From Chryseobacterium viscerum (lineage in GTDB: Bacteria; Bacteroidota; Bacteroidia; Flavobacteriales; Weeksellaceae): a DNA stretch of 64,000 bases. The notes below the pieces were generated by a model. It saw only the letters and a program-made list of their open reading frames with translations. It was not told the origin of the DNA and searched no databases. Shown piece by piece: positions 63,280 to 64,000 of the stretch. Position 1 is the stretch's first letter. Every line of letters starts with the position of its first letter. The stretch covers positions 248,001 through 312,000 of the forward strand of contig NZ_PPEG02000002.1 of the NCBI RefSeq assembly GCF_002899945.2, written 5' to 3'. The position numbers and the translations under genes were made by a program.

Positions 63280-63468
63280 ATGAATAAGGTCCGGAAATGT
63301 CAGAATACCCTTTATCAATATGATAAAACGGATAGGTGAATTTAGGTAAAATTAATCAATATATTGTGATTTAATCTGAATTATTTATGAATTTTATCTA
63401 TCATTTTGATAAATAAACAGATAGGAATTTTAACAAATAATTAAATTATATTTTCGAAATTCATAAAA

Positions 63469-63502
63469 AAAACAGTAAGTATCTGATATACTTACTGTTT
63501 TT
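63469..63502. terminator. Terminator after glutaminase gene
   Basis: The stem AAACAGTAAGTAT / ATACTTACTGTTT (13 bp, with a short loop) has T-runs on both strands. It lies about 110 bp beyond the glutaminase stop. Confidence 0.85.
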
Positions 63503-63613
63503 GAATAGGTTAATCGTTAAGGATTTTTCTGATTATTGACCTTTAAAAGGTTGTTTGGGATCAATTATAGACCCCTATTGTTTATTAAGTGTAAATTAAT
63601 AGGTTGTCAAAAA

Positions 63614-64000
63614 TTAAAAAATACTTAATCCATACTGTTTCGCCAGGTCTAAGATCATATGGTAACCGGCTAATGAATTTCCATGCTGATCCAGAGCAGG
63701 GCTGAATACCCCGATTCCAATTTTTCCGGGAACGCTTACCGTAATTCCACCACCTACGCCAGATTTGCTTGGCAGTCCTACCATTCTGGAATATTCACCA
63801 CTGAATTCATACATTCCAGCCGTTAGCATCTGTGATTCTACTAATTTTGCCATGTCCGTATTTTTATACATTGAATCACCATCAAATCTTACGCATTGGT
63901 TGGCAAAGAAATATCCTATTTTCGCCAGATCTTCAGCAGTAAGCTCAATAGAGCATTGTTTGAAATAGTTATCCAGCTGATCCTCATTTCCTGAAATCAA
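63614..64000 (-). CDS. glsA: Glutaminase A (3' part, cut by window end)
   Basis: The C-terminal 128 residues of a serine-dependent glutaminase, which hydrolyses glutamine to glutamate and ammonia. Recognisable are ELTAEDLAKIGYFFANQ, MYEFSGEYSRMVGLPSKSG and VGGGITVSVPGKIGIGVFSP. The full enzyme is about 300 aa, so the N-terminal half lies beyond the window; the Met at the edge is internal. Confidence 0.92.
   Translation of the reverse strand: MISGNEDQLDNYFKQCSIELTAEDLAKIGYFFANQCVRFDGDSMYKNTDMAKLVESQMLTAGMYEFSGEYSRMVGLPSKSGVGGGITVSVPGKIGIGVFSPALDQHGNSLAGYHMILDLAKQYGLSIF

Larger units (their letters stand above)
62928..63613. other. 686-bp region between PKS leader and glutaminase gene
   Basis: Very AT-rich. 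It holds the second leader hairpin, a candidate promoter and operator for the PKS operon, two TTTATC...GATAAA inverted repeats (63311-63327 and around 63397-63415), and a terminator of the glutaminase gene. No other open frame is convincing. Confidence 0.6.

Overview
The window reads as a chromosomal segment of a low-GC Bacteroidota, most likely the Chryseobacterium/Weeksellaceae part of the Flavobacteriia. This is inferred from Bacteroidetes-type -33/-7 promoters (TTTG, TAnnTTTG), carboxypeptidase-regulatory-domain TonB receptors, a DUF6526 protein, and protein sequences that look typical of Chryseobacterium. I saw no rRNA, tRNA, CRISPR array or insertion sequence.

Layout. (1) 0.4-10.7 kb: urease island ureA-ureB-ureC, an outer-membrane protein, ureE-ureF-ureG-ureD, a NicO-type nickel permease, a urea channel and a TonB receptor, followed by an AraC regulator. 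Together these cover urea entry, nickel supply, apo-enzyme and metallocentre assembly. (2) 11.8-21.1 kb: housekeeping and accessory genes (topoisomerase IB, aminopeptidase P, Crp/Fnr regulator with two oxidoreductases, siderophore-interacting-type flavoprotein, AraC, LysE). (3) 21.3-30.6 kb: a four-gene sensor/two-component module converging on a minus-strand R-body locus. That locus has five tandem near-identical RebB genes, two divergent RebB-like genes and four companion coding segments; two of those segments look like one gene split by an A10 homopolymer. A 502-aa gene of unknown function diverges from it. (4) 30.7-34 kb: XRE regulator, serine hydrolase and small membrane or lipoprotein genes. 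(5) 34.0-38.8 kb: ergothioneine genes egtD and egtB followed by an EgtUV/OpuC-type ABC importer whose substrate-binding domain appears circularly permuted. (6) 39-44.8 kb: alpha/beta hydrolase, acyltransferase, and an AT-rich stretch with a DUF262/DUF1524 (GmrSD-like) candidate defence protein and an orphan membrane protein. (7) 44.8-62.7 kb: one compact minus-strand operon of eight genes that looks like a PUFA/heterocyst-glycolipid-type iterative polyketide synthase with glycosylation and acylation enzymes. It is preceded by a structured leader of about 0.5 kb with a candidate promoter, a 52-codon duplicate of the first gene's 5' end, and two long hairpins. (8) The window ends inside a glutaminase gene.

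The two regions most likely to hold undescribed biology are the R-body locus (24.1-28.7 kb) and the PKS/glycosyltransferase/acyltransferase operon (44.8-63.3 kb).
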